A DNA stretch of 56,479 bases from Stieleria mannarensis (GCF_014154935.1 NZ_JACEHH010000058.1:1-56479), one strand, 5' to 3'. Counted from the first letter of the stretch, positions 35,601 to 44,217 are shown. Numbers and translations: made by a program. Notes: generated by a model not told the origin, from the letters alone.

Positions 35601-37219
35601 CGATTGTGCTGCGAGACACCGGATCGGGTGAAACCGGCGCGAACCACACGCGTTTCTTCCAGGTTGCGCTGGACGTCTACTTGAAGGAGTTGTTCCAATT
35701 GACGATCGGTCGCCGGGATCTGCCCCAAGACGTGATAGAGCGGCGGACGCGAGGCGGTCGACGTAAACCAATCCGCTCGCACGACGGGAATCAGAGATTG
35801 AGTTTGTTCGCGGATGCTGACAGCGGCCTCGCTGTCGTGCAACAATCCGTAGGGGTAGCCCGCCAGGATCGATTTCCAACTCTCGTCCGTCCACTTCAGG
35901 TCGCGCAGATCGATCCGATACACTGTGTCCAGGTTGTTGACGGTTCGCAAATTCGCGAGCTGCCGATTCCAGGACAGGCTGTTGAGCAATTTGGCGAGCG
36001 CGGTGCGGTAGATTTCGAGCTCATCATCGGAATAGCCAGCGTTTGCCAAATGGGTGATCGAAAAGTAACGAACATAGGCACGTTCCTTGGCTGGAACGGA
36101 GTTTAAATCCTGAGCCACGAATTCATAAAACGCATCCGTGCTGACGAATTGCTGCGGTGCCAATTCGTTGAACGGTTTGGCACCGGACTGAATCCAGTTG
36201 CCAATGGTCTGGACGTCCTCGTCGGTTGGACGTGGCGTTTCTCCCTCTGGAGGCATCGGTGACTCCACCGAGACCATCCGCTCGAACAACAGGGAATCCT
36301 TGGTACTGCTCGGGACAACGAACCCGGACGAGATCAGCTTTTCACGCGAGGTGACAAAACCGAATCCACCCTCGTCGGACTCGTTCTCACCATGACATCG
36401 ATAACAATTCCGGCGAAGGATGGCCTCTGCTTCGGTCGCAAGCTGCATGTCGAAGACGTGGGGATCTTCATCGGCTTGTTCCACGGTTGCACCGCGAGCC
36501 GACGATTCGGTTGTCGCAGTGTTGTGTGCTTCAACTGCGGATGGCTGTGGCGTATTTGGCGCACTGTTCGTTTCAGATGATGGCTCGGATCGCAACGCCG
36601 GATCCATCGACGCGTCGATTGCCGGGTCGATCGCCGGGTCGATTGCCGGTTCAAGTGTCTCGCCAGTCGCCGGCGAGATGGGATCCGTTTTCGAGGAAGC
36701 ATCGGTCTCCTCGGGACCGGGCGCCGCGATAACGGGCTGTGGCGAATTTTCAGTTTTGCTTGCGACGACGGCTGGTTCTGCTCCGCCCATGAGAAAGTAC
36801 GCCGCGCCACCGAGACCAACGAGCACGAGCAAGCCCGCCGCTACGAACAGCACGGCTTTCCTGGACGAACGTGCGTCCGGGGCCGCGTCGGTTGACGGGA
36901 CAGCCACGCGTTGCGCGGTCGGGGCGGTGTGCGAGGATGGTTGACGCGTCGCAGACAGCTTTGACAGATAGTCCTGCCGATGCGGAGGACTTGCCAATAC
37001 CTGATAGGCATGTTTGATTTCGGCAGCTAACTTTTTGCATGCCTCGTGTTCCGGGCCGCCTTGCGGACCGGTTTTGTGCTGACGCAGTTTTTGCAGCTGC
37101 GCATTGGCAGCCTTCTTAATCGCTTGCGGATCCGTTTCGGACTCTGAGAGACTGAGCAGCTCAAACAGATTCGGTCGTGTGGATGTTTCGATTCCCAAAA
37201 AGCGACGATAGAAATTCAT
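32678..37219 (-). CDS. Large membrane-anchored protein with two CxxCH sites and TPR-like repeats
   Basis: About 1,513 residues from ATG 37219; an in-frame GTG at 37240 is an alternative. The N-terminal 100 residues (NLFELLSLSESETDPQAI, then EIKHAYQVLASPPHRQDYL) resemble a J-domain-like or planctomycete DnaJ-related region. One membrane helix follows (KAVLFVAAGLLVLVGLGGAAYF), then a low-complexity Pro/Asp/Ser linker. Two heme-type motifs are visible, NCYRCH and SCMSCH, as in planctomycete cytochrome c-like domains. The C-terminal 700 residues are helical repeats of TPR type. With no signal peptide, the J-like part should be cytoplasmic and the CxxCH part outside. No electron-transfer partner is seen nearby. 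Confidence 0.85.
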   Translation of the reverse strand: MNFYRRFLGIETSTRPNLFELLSLSESETDPQAIKKAANAQLQKLRQHKTGPQGGPEHEACKKLAAEIKHAYQVLASPPHRQDYLSKLSATRQPSSHTAPTAQRVAVPSTDAAPDARSSRKAVLFVAAGLLVLVGLGGAAYFLMGGAEPAVVASKTENSPQPVIAAPGPEETDASSKTDPISPATGETLEPAIDPAIDPAIDASMDPALRSEPSSETNSAPNTPQPSAVEAHNTATTESSARGATVEQADEDPHVFDMQLATEAEAILRRNCYRCHGENESDEGGFGFVTSREKLISSGFVVPSSTKDSLLFERMVSVESPMPPEGETPRPTDEDVQTIGNWIQSGAKPFNELAPQQFVSTDAFYEFVAQDLNSVPAKERAYVRYFSITHLANAGYSDDELEIYRTALAKLLNSLSWNRQLANLRTVNNLDTVYRIDLRDLKWTDESWKSILAGYPYGLLHDSEAAVSIREQTQSLIPVVRADWFTSTASRPPLYHVLGQIPATDRQLEQLLQVDVQRNLEETRVVRAGFTRSGVSQHNRMIERHESIFGAYWKSYDFAGSAGRKNLFDLPMGPGETATDFEHDGGEIIFQLPNGMLAYMLVDAKGKRIDKGPTSIVSDPRQPDRAVVNGVSCMSCHYGGFIQKSDEIRQHVLANKTAYPRADDILDLYPVSETVSAAIAKDTKAYLTALASDAIGIDQPTQAGEPIVLASLRYNNELDLRLASAELGMTPESMLEELKKLSDTNLRRRVGSLLRKGGVVKRETFADSFFQLANALNLGRRATVAMPNEIANVPPQQAPAAPAAPAIKRMNISALPMGTKPGVAEQALATARRLSASAKWRDAAPQFEIAIRAATSATIRLKICEEAVEFYQRMEAVEAVLDVYCYIINSCRTPREVNRTREQMFATLQAMIGKDASWSRSDEPFQWPLSTTRAIANTFEPQLAKYPNHEPTLLVLEHFYSNIQRDDNKHLVVLERLDKILRTRGEKLKIEQYVTLANLMVKAGNGLEAARLTEREIPSLFGAQKANLYLLQAAAWVEAGNKPKAMTSLQLAYQEWRAARSHAIANAYVEMGDLYMRLDERDLAAERYRSALIAQAPDYSVEQLQSKLAQAVGQQPTVAAMPDGQAGAAADPPSDASLLDPKRRFAVAAAQAEANASTHPTLIVNSMMDAADLWLKAGDNARAVKAIKKASAANKRAGTSARSNHDKIAKLFVRAGDNQAALDQWILALKSETLASSISGYQVQIEALMQEDASLAVDDQTKPLLDPKYAPRVQAKEIEASRSYDASGRAANLLRAAGYWNEAGENEEALRCIAAAEKAIDTVASGANSSRSETPYTQLADAYAEHEMPADEVRCLVAAVKHCRSDSSAQRYFQKIKLLCQTHSLPVPKFDAEVAKKLDPLNRYRVQAADYHTRAKQTPSSAGMYYRMAVDAWVRAEEHEKGLVVANEWATLLLKDKQDRQYESNLGQLADLYVKLGRDDLARKSYEEQLKVTTSDSRKRSVQRKIDRLNESE

Positions 37220-37240
37220 TTCGATCGGATCCAAAAGCAC

Positions 37241-37831
37241 TGACGGGCTGCGGTTTCGGCGAATGCATCACACCAATCCGCGTCGTGACAGCGTGGCTGC
37301 CGGAGTTCGATGACAAGGTGCCTTCGTCGCGGATGACCGATTGCAGGCAACGGAGGAACTGGACGCGATTTGAATGATTGGTAGTGGACCAAGAGTACCG
37401 CAAACAGCCTTCGCCATCCACTTTCCCACTCATTTGGCGACGATTTTACCGTTGAATTGATGGCGAATCGAAATCATCCGACCGTTCTGCCGCAAGCTTC
37501 ACGATTCCTGGTGTAGGCGGATCGTCCAAGAACGCCGATATCGGTTCGTCAGATTTCCTGTGCGGATGCTGCCGCAGCGTACCACGATGCCGTTCTTTGG
37601 ATGCTGACAAATAAAGAACCACAGAAGCATTCGCTAAAATTCGCTCGCTGGCGGAGCCCGACGTGAAGCGTTTCACAGCAGAGACGAATCACGGCAGAAA
37701 CGAGTCCGATCGAAGGCGGCGGTCGAGGCGCCGCGCTTCGCCCCCGATGGGAACGTTGATGTTCTGCGGCTAGGCCAGTCAACCGATCCGTGATGACGTC
37801 GTCTTGACCTCTCCGTCAGGGAGGGGGCGTT
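37241..37831 (+). other. Intergenic stretch with no gene recognised
   Basis: About 590 bp upstream of the CxxCH/TPR gene. Short frames exist on both strands (for example minus 37446-37676), but none has a ribosome-binding site, family similarity or a consistent codon pattern. A short inverted repeat, CTCCGTCAGGGAGGGGG, lies at about 37811-37828. The 3' end adjoins the SMP-30 remnant. Confidence 0.4.
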
Positions 37832-38160
37832 TCAATCCTTGCTTTCTGACGGAGTGCCCGATGGCAGCTTCGGTGAATTCAGTCCGGCGGCAACGTAAAG
37901 CCTGCCTACGGTATCGAGCTTAAGGCCATCCGGCCCCGGCGTTGCCCCCAGTCATCAATCAGCCTCGGTATCGCGGTGTCAACGCTGCCATCGGGGTTCA
38001 GGTTGAATTGCCACAGCTTGCGTGCCCCGCCGCGAATGTTGTTGTTGAGGTGCGACGGTAGGGAGATCGAAGATTTTGGTAGAAATACCTCGATCGGCGG
38101 CAAAGATAAATGTGCAATTTGCGAATCGTCCAAGCCCTTAGATTCCTCCGTAAGCACCAC
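37832..38160 (-). pseudogene. SMP-30/gluconolactonase remnant
   Basis: The minus-strand frame from 38160 reads GGARKLWQFNLNPDGSVDTA, then LIDDWGQRRG. A one-base shift in a GGGG run near 37935 restores PDGLKLDTVGRLYVAAGLN down to a TGA at 37832. This is the typical order in SMP-30/gluconolactonase/LRE-like beta-propellers. The N-terminal half, with its metal ligands, and the C-terminal end are missing. A frameshift plus double truncation makes it a dead fragment. Confidence 0.6.
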
Positions 38161-38167
38161 CAGTCAA

Positions 38168-38740
38168 ATGAGCATAGCATCGGCATTCGAATTCAAACGA
38201 CCAACGATTCTTCCTCTCATTGCGTTGGTGGGGCTGACGCTGGTCGCCCAACTCGGTAGCGTGGCCGCTACCTACGACGGCAACTTCCTTTTCGTCTTTA
38301 GGGCCAAGTGCTTTCGTTTTGTGTGCCGTCACGATTCCGCTGGCGGCGTTCGGTTTGATGCTCGGACAAACGATCGGACTTGTCTCGCCTTTGGTCACTG
38401 ACCTACTGAATCGAACGCCGGGATCGGGAAAGAAACTTGTCCTTGATGCCAAGCTGGCTATCCCCGTGGGACTGGTTTTGGGGATATCGTTGCTGTTGCT
38501 TCGATTCGTCGCTCAGCCGTCTCTGCCACCAGAATTGCCGGCGCTTGGACACCGGGAATTTGGGGGGGCTGATGGTTTCAATCGGTGCTGCGGTCGCGGA
38601 GGAGGTCTGGCTGCGTCTGCGTGTCTTGACGATTCTCGATCAGGACGGGAGGTTGGCTCGTATTCCACGTCGCCTCGTCCACGACCCGATAAACAAGCTG
38701 ACTTGGAGTACTAGCAGAGTTCAAAATCCACCGCGGCACC
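38168..38740 (+). pseudogene. CPBP (CAAX-type) membrane protease remnant in three frames
   Basis: Three successive plus-strand frames make one membrane protein. From ATG 38168: RPTILPLIALVGLTLVAQLG. From about 38300: AFVLCAVTIPLAAFGLMLGQ, then AIPVGLVLGISLLLLRF. From about 38570: SIGAAVAEEVWLRLRVLTIL. The last contains the EExxxR motif of the CPBP intramembrane protease family. The second and third conserved motifs are absent before the convergent gene at 38711. Two frame breaks and a lost C-terminus mean it is not functional as read. Confidence 0.6.
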
Positions 38741-39712
38741 GACATCCCCGAAAATGACGTTGCGTGGATCCCAGCGAAAATCGAGGTCCACGCGTGAATG
38801 CCGAAACCCTCGCCCCTTGGCCGGTTTTCCAAAACTGATCCGTTCGTCGGCAATGGACAGGAAAGCGTCGCCGGCGAAGTCGTCCGGTTCGATGGCTCGC
38901 AAGTCGGTGAACGTCGCCTTGTCGCCACGCAGAATCTCAAACTGCTTGGGTGCTCCCGTGATTCCGCCGCTGCAATAGGGGACACTGTGCTCAATGGTGT
39001 AACGTGCGGATTCTTTGAATAGTTTGTCGACGATCTCCACCTCGAATTCCAACGCCAGGAGCCCGAAGCGTGCGTTGGGAAAGGGAAGTTTTTTGAGAAT
39101 CTTCTCGACAAATTTCGTACTCGCACCGATGCGTTTGGCGATCCGTTTTGCCACACCTTTGGCCAGACCGGTTGGGGCGGCCAGGCTGAACAGCGACTCG
39201 GCTTCACCGCTGATCACCTGGACCGAAAACGATTTGGTTTTCGGAATCGGGGGGATAACCTTGGGGATCTTCGTCGGCGGCAGCTTGCGTTTTTTCGGCT
39301 TCTTTGTCGGCTTGGGCAGGCGATTTTTCGTGACGATCACGGCGACGGCCCGGTCCCAAGCGTTGTCCTGGACCGATGGGTCGACCGGCACGCTCTCGCC
39401 CCTGGGGATCACTCGAAACGTCAGCGGATGCCCGGCGAGCCGACCCCGAATGTAATGCTGCACCTGATCGGCTCGGCGCTGTGACAATTGCAGGTTGTAG
39501 CCGTCGCTGCCGACTTGGCTGGCCGCTCCTTCGAGGCGGATTTCCCAATAGCCGTCCGCCGGCTTCATCGCCACGGAACGAATCCGGTCGACCACGGCGG
39601 ATTCCAGCCAGGCCTTGTGATTCGATTTCAGTTTGTCATCATCAAAACCAAAGTCGGCCAAGAGGGCTGCCGGAGGGGACACGCTCCGCTCGTCAACGAT
39701 ACCGTCACTCAT
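38711..39712 (-). CDS. OmpA-like domain protein without signal peptide
   Basis: A 333-residue protein. Residues of about 25-130 match the OmpA/MotB C-terminal peptidoglycan-binding fold: WEIRLEGAASQVGSDGYNLQ, LSQRRADQVQHYIRGRL and an AWDRAVAVIV end. A Lys/Pro-rich linker follows (KPTKKPKKRKLPPTKIPKVI), then a 170-residue C-terminal domain of unknown type. There is no signal peptide or lipobox, unlike ordinary OmpA-family lipoproteins, so it may act in the cytoplasm or as part of a larger particle. ATG 39712 (MSDGIVDERS) is the only good start. Next to it are the broken DUF2256 gene and a convergent dead protease gene. Confidence 0.8.
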   Translation of the reverse strand: MSDGIVDERSVSPPAALLADFGFDDDKLKSNHKAWLESAVVDRIRSVAMKPADGYWEIRLEGAASQVGSDGYNLQLSQRRADQVQHYIRGRLAGHPLTFRVIPRGESVPVDPSVQDNAWDRAVAVIVTKNRLPKPTKKPKKRKLPPTKIPKVIPPIPKTKSFSVQVISGEAESLFSLAAPTGLAKGVAKRIAKRIGASTKFVEKILKKLPFPNARFGLLALEFEVEIVDKLFKESARYTIEHSVPYCSGGITGAPKQFEILRGDKATFTDLRAIEPDDFAGDAFLSIADERISFGKPAKGRGFRHSRVDLDFRWDPRNVIFGDVGAAVDFELC

Positions 39713-39828
39713 GGTTTTCCCGTCCAGTTATCAAGAGGTTGGTGTTGTTCGCCGTCGGGCGTTTGCCAAACGGGTGGCGGTGGCTCTGAAGTCGAGCAGG
39801 GCGCCCGCCAACCCAGGTACGCAGGGCG

Positions 39829-40104
39829 TTACAGAACGGGGAAGGAAATCGTCAGCAATTTCGTTTGTGGCCGAGAGGGCTTGGCGACGGGGACTCGGTA
39901 ATTTGCCAGAACCGGCAACCGGGACCGTGCAGCTAAGGACCGTCGGAAGAATAAGTGGTGGGGATTGATTGTGGGATAGGCTTCCAGCCTGTCGTTTTCG
40001 CCATGACGGGCTGGAAGACTATCCCACTTGTTCTTCCGCCATTTAAACGGTCGGCCGCATCCAACGCAGGTTTTCTCAGGCAGGTTCGGTTTCTTGTGTG
40101 CCAT
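39829..40104 (-). pseudogene. DUF2256 gene interrupted by a palindromic element
   Basis: The first 25 residues (MAHKKPNLPEKTCVGCGRPF, then KWRKN) match the N-terminus of DUF2256, a small (about 45-60 residue) zinc-binding family with two CxxC pairs. At the third codon after KWR the sequence enters the inverted repeat at 39944-40038, and the frame reads through it into unrelated sequence. The second Cys pair, normally YCSDRC-like, is absent here and downstream. ATG 40104 lies 11 bp after the cupin stop. The gene is therefore an insertion-truncated remnant, even though a 91-codon frame remains. Confidence 0.65.
39944..40038. repeat. 95-bp palindromic element inside the DUF2256 gene
   Basis: The inner arms GTGGGATAGGCTTCCAGCC and its near-complement GGCTGGAAGACTATCCCAC flank an 11-nt loop. 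Outside them CGGAAGAATAAGTGG pairs with the inverse of CCACTTGTTCTTCCG, with a 16-nt extra segment in the left arm. The element could fold into a long hairpin. It looks like a dispersed REP/MITE-type repeat, and it interrupts the DUF2256 reading frame. Confidence 0.7.
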
Positions 40105-40115
40105 TGCGTTTTCTT

Positions 40116-40589
40116 TCAGGGCACCCTGATTTCGAGGCCGTAGCGGGGTGCAGCGGCGAGCAGTTTCTTGATCTCGTCTTCATTTGGCGGCGGCGCGGTG
40201 TCGGCGTCATCGGCGAGTGGTGTCCCCACCTCGAAAAACATTGCCTCCATCCCGGCCGGTGCCAACGTGATCAGCAGCCGTGCGGTCTTGTTTGACTCGT
40301 TCTTGAAGCAATGGAGGCTGCCGACGGGCATGTTCAGGAACGTGCCTTCCCCGGCCGTGAACCTCTGGTCGCCCAGCTGGAACGTCATTTCGCCTTCCAG
40401 GACCAGGAACGACTCCTCTTCTCGAGAGTGGATGTGCGGAGGCGGGCCGCTGCCGGGCGGAACGATCGCCTCAAACGTGGCGTACTTCCCACCCGTCTCT
40501 TCCGCGGTGGCAAGGAAGCGGTACACGTCGCCGACAATGCCGATCCTGCGCCCCTCGCCGGGATTTCGTCTAATTGCGGGGTGTTGCAT
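40116..40589 (-). CDS. Cupin domain protein
   Basis: A 157-residue single-domain cupin. Motif 1 is PPPHIHSREEESFLVLEG, with two His and a Glu as metal ligands. Motif 2 is GTFLNMPVGSLHCFKN, with a further His. The N-terminal GDVYRFLATAEETGGKYATF strand and a C-terminal tail follow the family pattern of small quercetinase-like or sugar-binding cupins; the reaction is unknown. ATG 40589 (MQHPAIRRNPGEG) is preferred because the 56 codons upstream in frame lack coding character. The DUF2256 remnant begins 11 bp downstream, so both were probably co-transcribed. Confidence 0.88.
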   Translation of the reverse strand: MQHPAIRRNPGEGRRIGIVGDVYRFLATAEETGGKYATFEAIVPPGSGPPPHIHSREEESFLVLEGEMTFQLGDQRFTAGEGTFLNMPVGSLHCFKNESNKTARLLITLAPAGMEAMFFEVGTPLADDADTAPPPNEDEIKKLLAAAPRYGLEIRVP

Positions 40590-40807
40590 GGTTTTCACCG
40601 CTGGGGTTCGTTGGTCAGTCAGGCGATCGATCTGTCTGGTAGGATACCAGGGCGACCGGGAAAATACCGCATGACGTACCGATCGCCGGAGCGGAGACTC
40701 CGGTCCGGGTTCAATCGAGCCACCGAAGATGCGGCATTTCCCGTGGTTTGCACTCAATGATTCCGCCCGTGGCTCGTAACATTTCGAACTTTCTTGAATC
40801 CCCCTCC

Positions 40808-42616
40808 ATGCGTCGCGTCAACGTCATAGCGAGTGTTGTGTTTCTCGGTGTTCTCGCGTGGCCCTCAATCCCAACGCTCGCACAGAATGAGTCGACGGAC
40901 GTTTGGGTCGATCGGCTTGTCGGAAGCCTGCACTCTGTTTCCGACGAAGACGATTCCGTTACGGAAGAGGAGCTTGAGTCTGTGATGTTACAGGCGGGTT
41001 ACGCATTAAGTCTTGCGGGACGGCCGGAGCAGGCGATCCGTTTTTTGCGTTCGCAACTCAAGGGCTCGTCGTTGTCCTTCGCGATGCTGGCCGTTGCCGA
41101 TGCCCAAGCGACGATGGGACACGTTGAAGAGGCGCAGAAGATCGTGAAGTCGCTGACCAATGAGCCATTGGTAAAACGTGCTCGGTCCCTCATCGCGATC
41201 CGTCAGGCGCAACGGGGCGACTATGAGATAAGTGTCCAACTTATTGATCAGATCGAAGATTTCACCGAAAGAGATCGGGCAAGGAAGAACGTCATCAATG
41301 AACTACTCGAAGCCCACCGCTACAAGGATGTCGTGGATCAGTACGCGAGGGTGACGGACAAAGAGATTCGAGAGGACATTCGGCAACGGATGGAACGGGT
41401 GCGGCAAACAAGGCGTCCAAGCGACCCGGACTATGTTGAAAAGACGATCGCGGCTGCACGCCAACTGAAATCGCGTTTCGGCGGCTTCTCGGAGCAGGAG
41501 GCGGCGTTGTTGAAATTCGAATGTCATGCTCGCATTGCCGCCCATCGTGAGGACCGAGCCGCATTCACGCAGGCGATCGACGACGCAATTGATCTGGTGC
41601 AGGACTTGGACGTCCCTGACCGGTGTTCGGCTCTTTTGTCACTGGGAATGATTTGCGCTCAGTCGGGCGATGCTGAAATGGCGAGTGACCTCTTTGCGGA
41701 TGCTCTGAAGACACTCTTCGATGGAGAACAAGCCGATTTCGATCGGCGTTTCAAAGTGTACCTCGGTCTTGCGGCGGGTGACCGCTTTGAAACCATCGCT
41801 CAAGTGATGTCCGAGGCCGAACTGCTGAAGCTGAGTGAATACCTACGCACTGTTCCGCCAAGTCTTGGCTTGCTAAACGCGTTCGGTCGTGGGCTGGGGG
41901 CAGCGAATAAGACAGACGTTGCTGACACTGTCTTCAATAGCCTTCGCCGTCCGGTGTCAAGGATCCGGTTATCGTCAGGCACCTTGTATGGCATGACCAC
42001 GCGTGAGACGCTACCAAAACCTTCGGTCGCGACCGAAACGCCGCATGACGAAAGCCGAGAGGGTAGCCCTGCTATGATTGATGACCTCATCGCAGTGAAG
42101 CCGCCGCTGGAATTCAGGCTTTCTGGAAAGCGAAGACCGGAACGCGAGTCCCTCGGAGCGTACAACGTTTCGAGGGCCGGTTTGCAAAACCACAGGGTCG
42201 AAGTCTGGCAAGAGATCGAACAGTTGCCGAAACTCACTCTGGAAGAATTTTCGCAAGTGCGTTCGGAACTCGTGTCCGCCTTGTGGGAACATGGCAGTGT
42301 TAATGGATTCCCCGCCACGGAAGGCGAACACGACTTCTTTGTTTACGACGACAAATTTTTTGATCGAACACAGAAGATTGAGATTCATCCCTCGGACGAT
42401 CTACCCAGCATCCTGCCAGCGGCAGTGGCGAAGGTTCAAAAGGTGCTGGCCAAACACCGGTTGTGGCGAGTGATGGTGATCGGACACGGGGAGAACGCCA
42501 AAGACGAGTTTTTTGTCATTTATCCGGACGCCATCAAAATCTTGCAAGCAACCAACGGACGTTCGATGGCGGAAGCCATTCGAGCAAACGCAAAGCTGCG
42601 AGCACTCGACAAGTAA
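40808..42616 (+). CDS. Secreted TPR-like repeat protein
   Basis: About 602 residues. ATG 40808 gives a signal peptide (MRRVNVIASVVFLGVLAWPS) with cleavage near TLAQ; ATG 40757 is in frame but adds polar residues before it. Residues of about 60-390 form helical pairs (for example LQAGYALSLAGRPEQAIRFL) of TPR type. The last 150 residues are a distinct alpha/beta domain (FPATEGEHDFFVYDDKFFDR; AKHRLWRVMVIGHGENAKDE). It probably mediates protein contacts in the periplasm (inference). It is divergent from the cupin gene. Confidence 0.72.
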   Translation: MRRVNVIASVVFLGVLAWPSIPTLAQNESTDVWVDRLVGSLHSVSDEDDSVTEEELESVMLQAGYALSLAGRPEQAIRFLRSQLKGSSLSFAMLAVADAQATMGHVEEAQKIVKSLTNEPLVKRARSLIAIRQAQRGDYEISVQLIDQIEDFTERDRARKNVINELLEAHRYKDVVDQYARVTDKEIREDIRQRMERVRQTRRPSDPDYVEKTIAAARQLKSRFGGFSEQEAALLKFECHARIAAHREDRAAFTQAIDDAIDLVQDLDVPDRCSALLSLGMICAQSGDAEMASDLFADALKTLFDGEQADFDRRFKVYLGLAAGDRFETIAQVMSEAELLKLSEYLRTVPPSLGLLNAFGRGLGAANKTDVADTVFNSLRRPVSRIRLSSGTLYGMTTRETLPKPSVATETPHDESREGSPAMIDDLIAVKPPLEFRLSGKRRPERESLGAYNVSRAGLQNHRVEVWQEIEQLPKLTLEEFSQVRSELVSALWEHGSVNGFPATEGEHDFFVYDDKFFDRTQKIEIHPSDDLPSILPAAVAKVQKVLAKHRLWRVMVIGHGENAKDEFFVIYPDAIKILQATNGRSMAEAIRANAKLRALDK

Positions 42617-42873
42617 TGCGAGGTGGCCGAGAGCGAAACAGCCCTGGATGGTCCTTGGCGGCCGTTGGGTGCACACGATGTATCGGAAAAGCGGTCACGT
42701 TTTTCCTGAAGTCCCCCCACCGCTCGTCTATCTTCACCACCATTCCGCTGGCGTCGATTGAAAAGTTAAAGGCCAGCCTGGATCCATACTTTTCCAAATA
42801 GAGTTCGATGCAGAGGGCTGAGGTCGGTCGCTGGTTACAGGTTGCACAAAGAGCGGATGCGAATGTCGGGCAC
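42617..42873 (-). other. Gap with no confident gene
   Basis: The 257 bp between two convergent genes carry a minus-strand frame with a protein-like stretch (LAFNFSIDASGMVVKIDERW), but it lacks a supported start and overlaps the neighbouring genes. It may be the tail of a lost gene. No terminator was recognised. Confidence 0.3.
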
Positions 42874-44217
42874 TCAGTCGGAAACTTGGACATCGTACCG
42901 CTTCTTCAATCGGCCGTACCGGTTTTCTCCGATCAACCAGACCTGCATCTTTTTCGCGTTTTGCGTCACACTGGCTGGAATGGTCACCGTGGCTGACTTG
43001 CGGTCTTCTTCGGTGAGAAAGATGTTGTGCTCGTCATATCCATCGGACGAGTTTTTGAAGTAGAGAACGATCGGCTTCAGGTTGTCGGACGTCAGATCGA
43101 TCGTCCAAGGCTTCGCTCGCTCGACAGGTTGCTGCGGTAGGCGAAAATCGAGTTCACAGACGGAAAACTCACAGGCTTGGCTTTTCGATCCATCGTTCAT
43201 CACGCAGTGCGCCGTGTAGTCGCCACAGGTGTCGAACGTACGTTCGATGACGCCGTAACCAGGACGCTTGATCGTTTCGATGGTTGTTTCGCCTCTCTTG
43301 ATCACGAGTGTTCGAATCCCTTGCTTGTCACGGTCCATCAGATTGATTTTGACCGGTTGTCCCTTTGCGTAGGGAACCCAGTCGCCGCGATCGAGGAGCA
43401 GGACACGATTAATCTTGGGAGTTGCCGAGTCGTCTCCGTAGTTGGGGAATAGAAACGCGTCCGCTCGGTTGCCTCCGCGCCAGGCGTCCAGATCAGTGAT
43501 GCGGTACAGCTCGCGATTTCTGGAAGCCAGGTGTTTATCAAAGTCCGCTGCATCTCGTAACGTGTTGCTGGTCGTTTGCGGCCGACTTTCTTCGACCCGG
43601 ACATGAGTCACATCGCCATCTTCGTTTCGGATGACTTCGGTGACCAGCTCGACATGCGAGCCGCCGTTTTTCTTGGCCGGCGGCGTATAGATGATATCGC
43701 CGGGGCGCGCCGCCCGGGCAGACTGCGGCTGGACCGTCGAGACGCCTTCACGAAACCGAGGGCCATGCACCTTGCTGACATACCAGATTCCGCACTGCAG
43801 TGCGTAGCTGGTGTAGGAGGAGCAGACCTTGCCGTAGTAGCACTCGGCATTCTTGACCTTGCCGTAGAGATTCTCGGTATAGAGGACGCTCTTCGGATTC
43901 TCCACCGCGGCAAGGAAAGTCTTCAGAAAAATATCAAACCCGATGTAGCGGCCAACATGCTTGACGCTGGAGTAGGGAACTCCGGTGTATTGTTTTCCGG
44001 CTGTGAAATGCCCACCCCGCTTGGGCATGTCTTCGGCCACCGGCGTCCACTTCACCCGCGACATGATTCGCGCGTATTCAACCGCCTTGCTCTGCCAAGC
44101 GGGCGCGGCTTCGGCCTTCGTTTCTTCCGTAGTTGCGGCAGCGTCATCTGCGCAAAGAGGCGTCATTGAGATTGGAATTGCGAAGATTGTTGCCGACAAG
44201 AGGATGATCGATTTCAT
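42874..44217 (-). CDS. Secreted NlpC/P60- or CHAP-like cysteine amidase
   Basis: A 447-residue protein with a signal peptide (MKSIILLSATIFAIPISMTP). The central domain has a candidate nucleophile in VCSSYTSYALQCG (Cys132) and a His56-later partner in RPGDIIYTPPAKKNGGSHVE (His188), which is the Cys-then-GDI-then-SHV order of papain-like cell-wall amidases. The C-terminal 220 residues are beta-rich (LVIKRGETTIETIKRPGYGV) and may bind substrate. The sialidase-like gene ends 69 bp upstream on the same strand, so both may share a transcript. A cell-wall or peptide amide target is likely but unproven. Confidence 0.7.
   Translation of the reverse strand: MKSIILLSATIFAIPISMTPLCADDAAATTEETKAEAAPAWQSKAVEYARIMSRVKWTPVAEDMPKRGGHFTAGKQYTGVPYSSVKHVGRYIGFDIFLKTFLAAVENPKSVLYTENLYGKVKNAECYYGKVCSSYTSYALQCGIWYVSKVHGPRFREGVSTVQPQSARAARPGDIIYTPPAKKNGGSHVELVTEVIRNEDGDVTHVRVEESRPQTTSNTLRDAADFDKHLASRNRELYRITDLDAWRGGNRADAFLFPNYGDDSATPKINRVLLLDRGDWVPYAKGQPVKINLMDRDKQGIRTLVIKRGETTIETIKRPGYGVIERTFDTCGDYTAHCVMNDGSKSQACEFSVCELDFRLPQQPVERAKPWTIDLTSDNLKPIVLYFKNSSDGYDEHNIFLTEEDRKSATVTIPASVTQNAKKMQVWLIGENRYGRLKKRYDVQVSD

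Noticed and set aside
35123..36106. 327-codon plus-strand frame inside the CxxCH/TPR gene
   Set aside because: Antisense shadow of the region holding the second CxxCH motif; no start signal.
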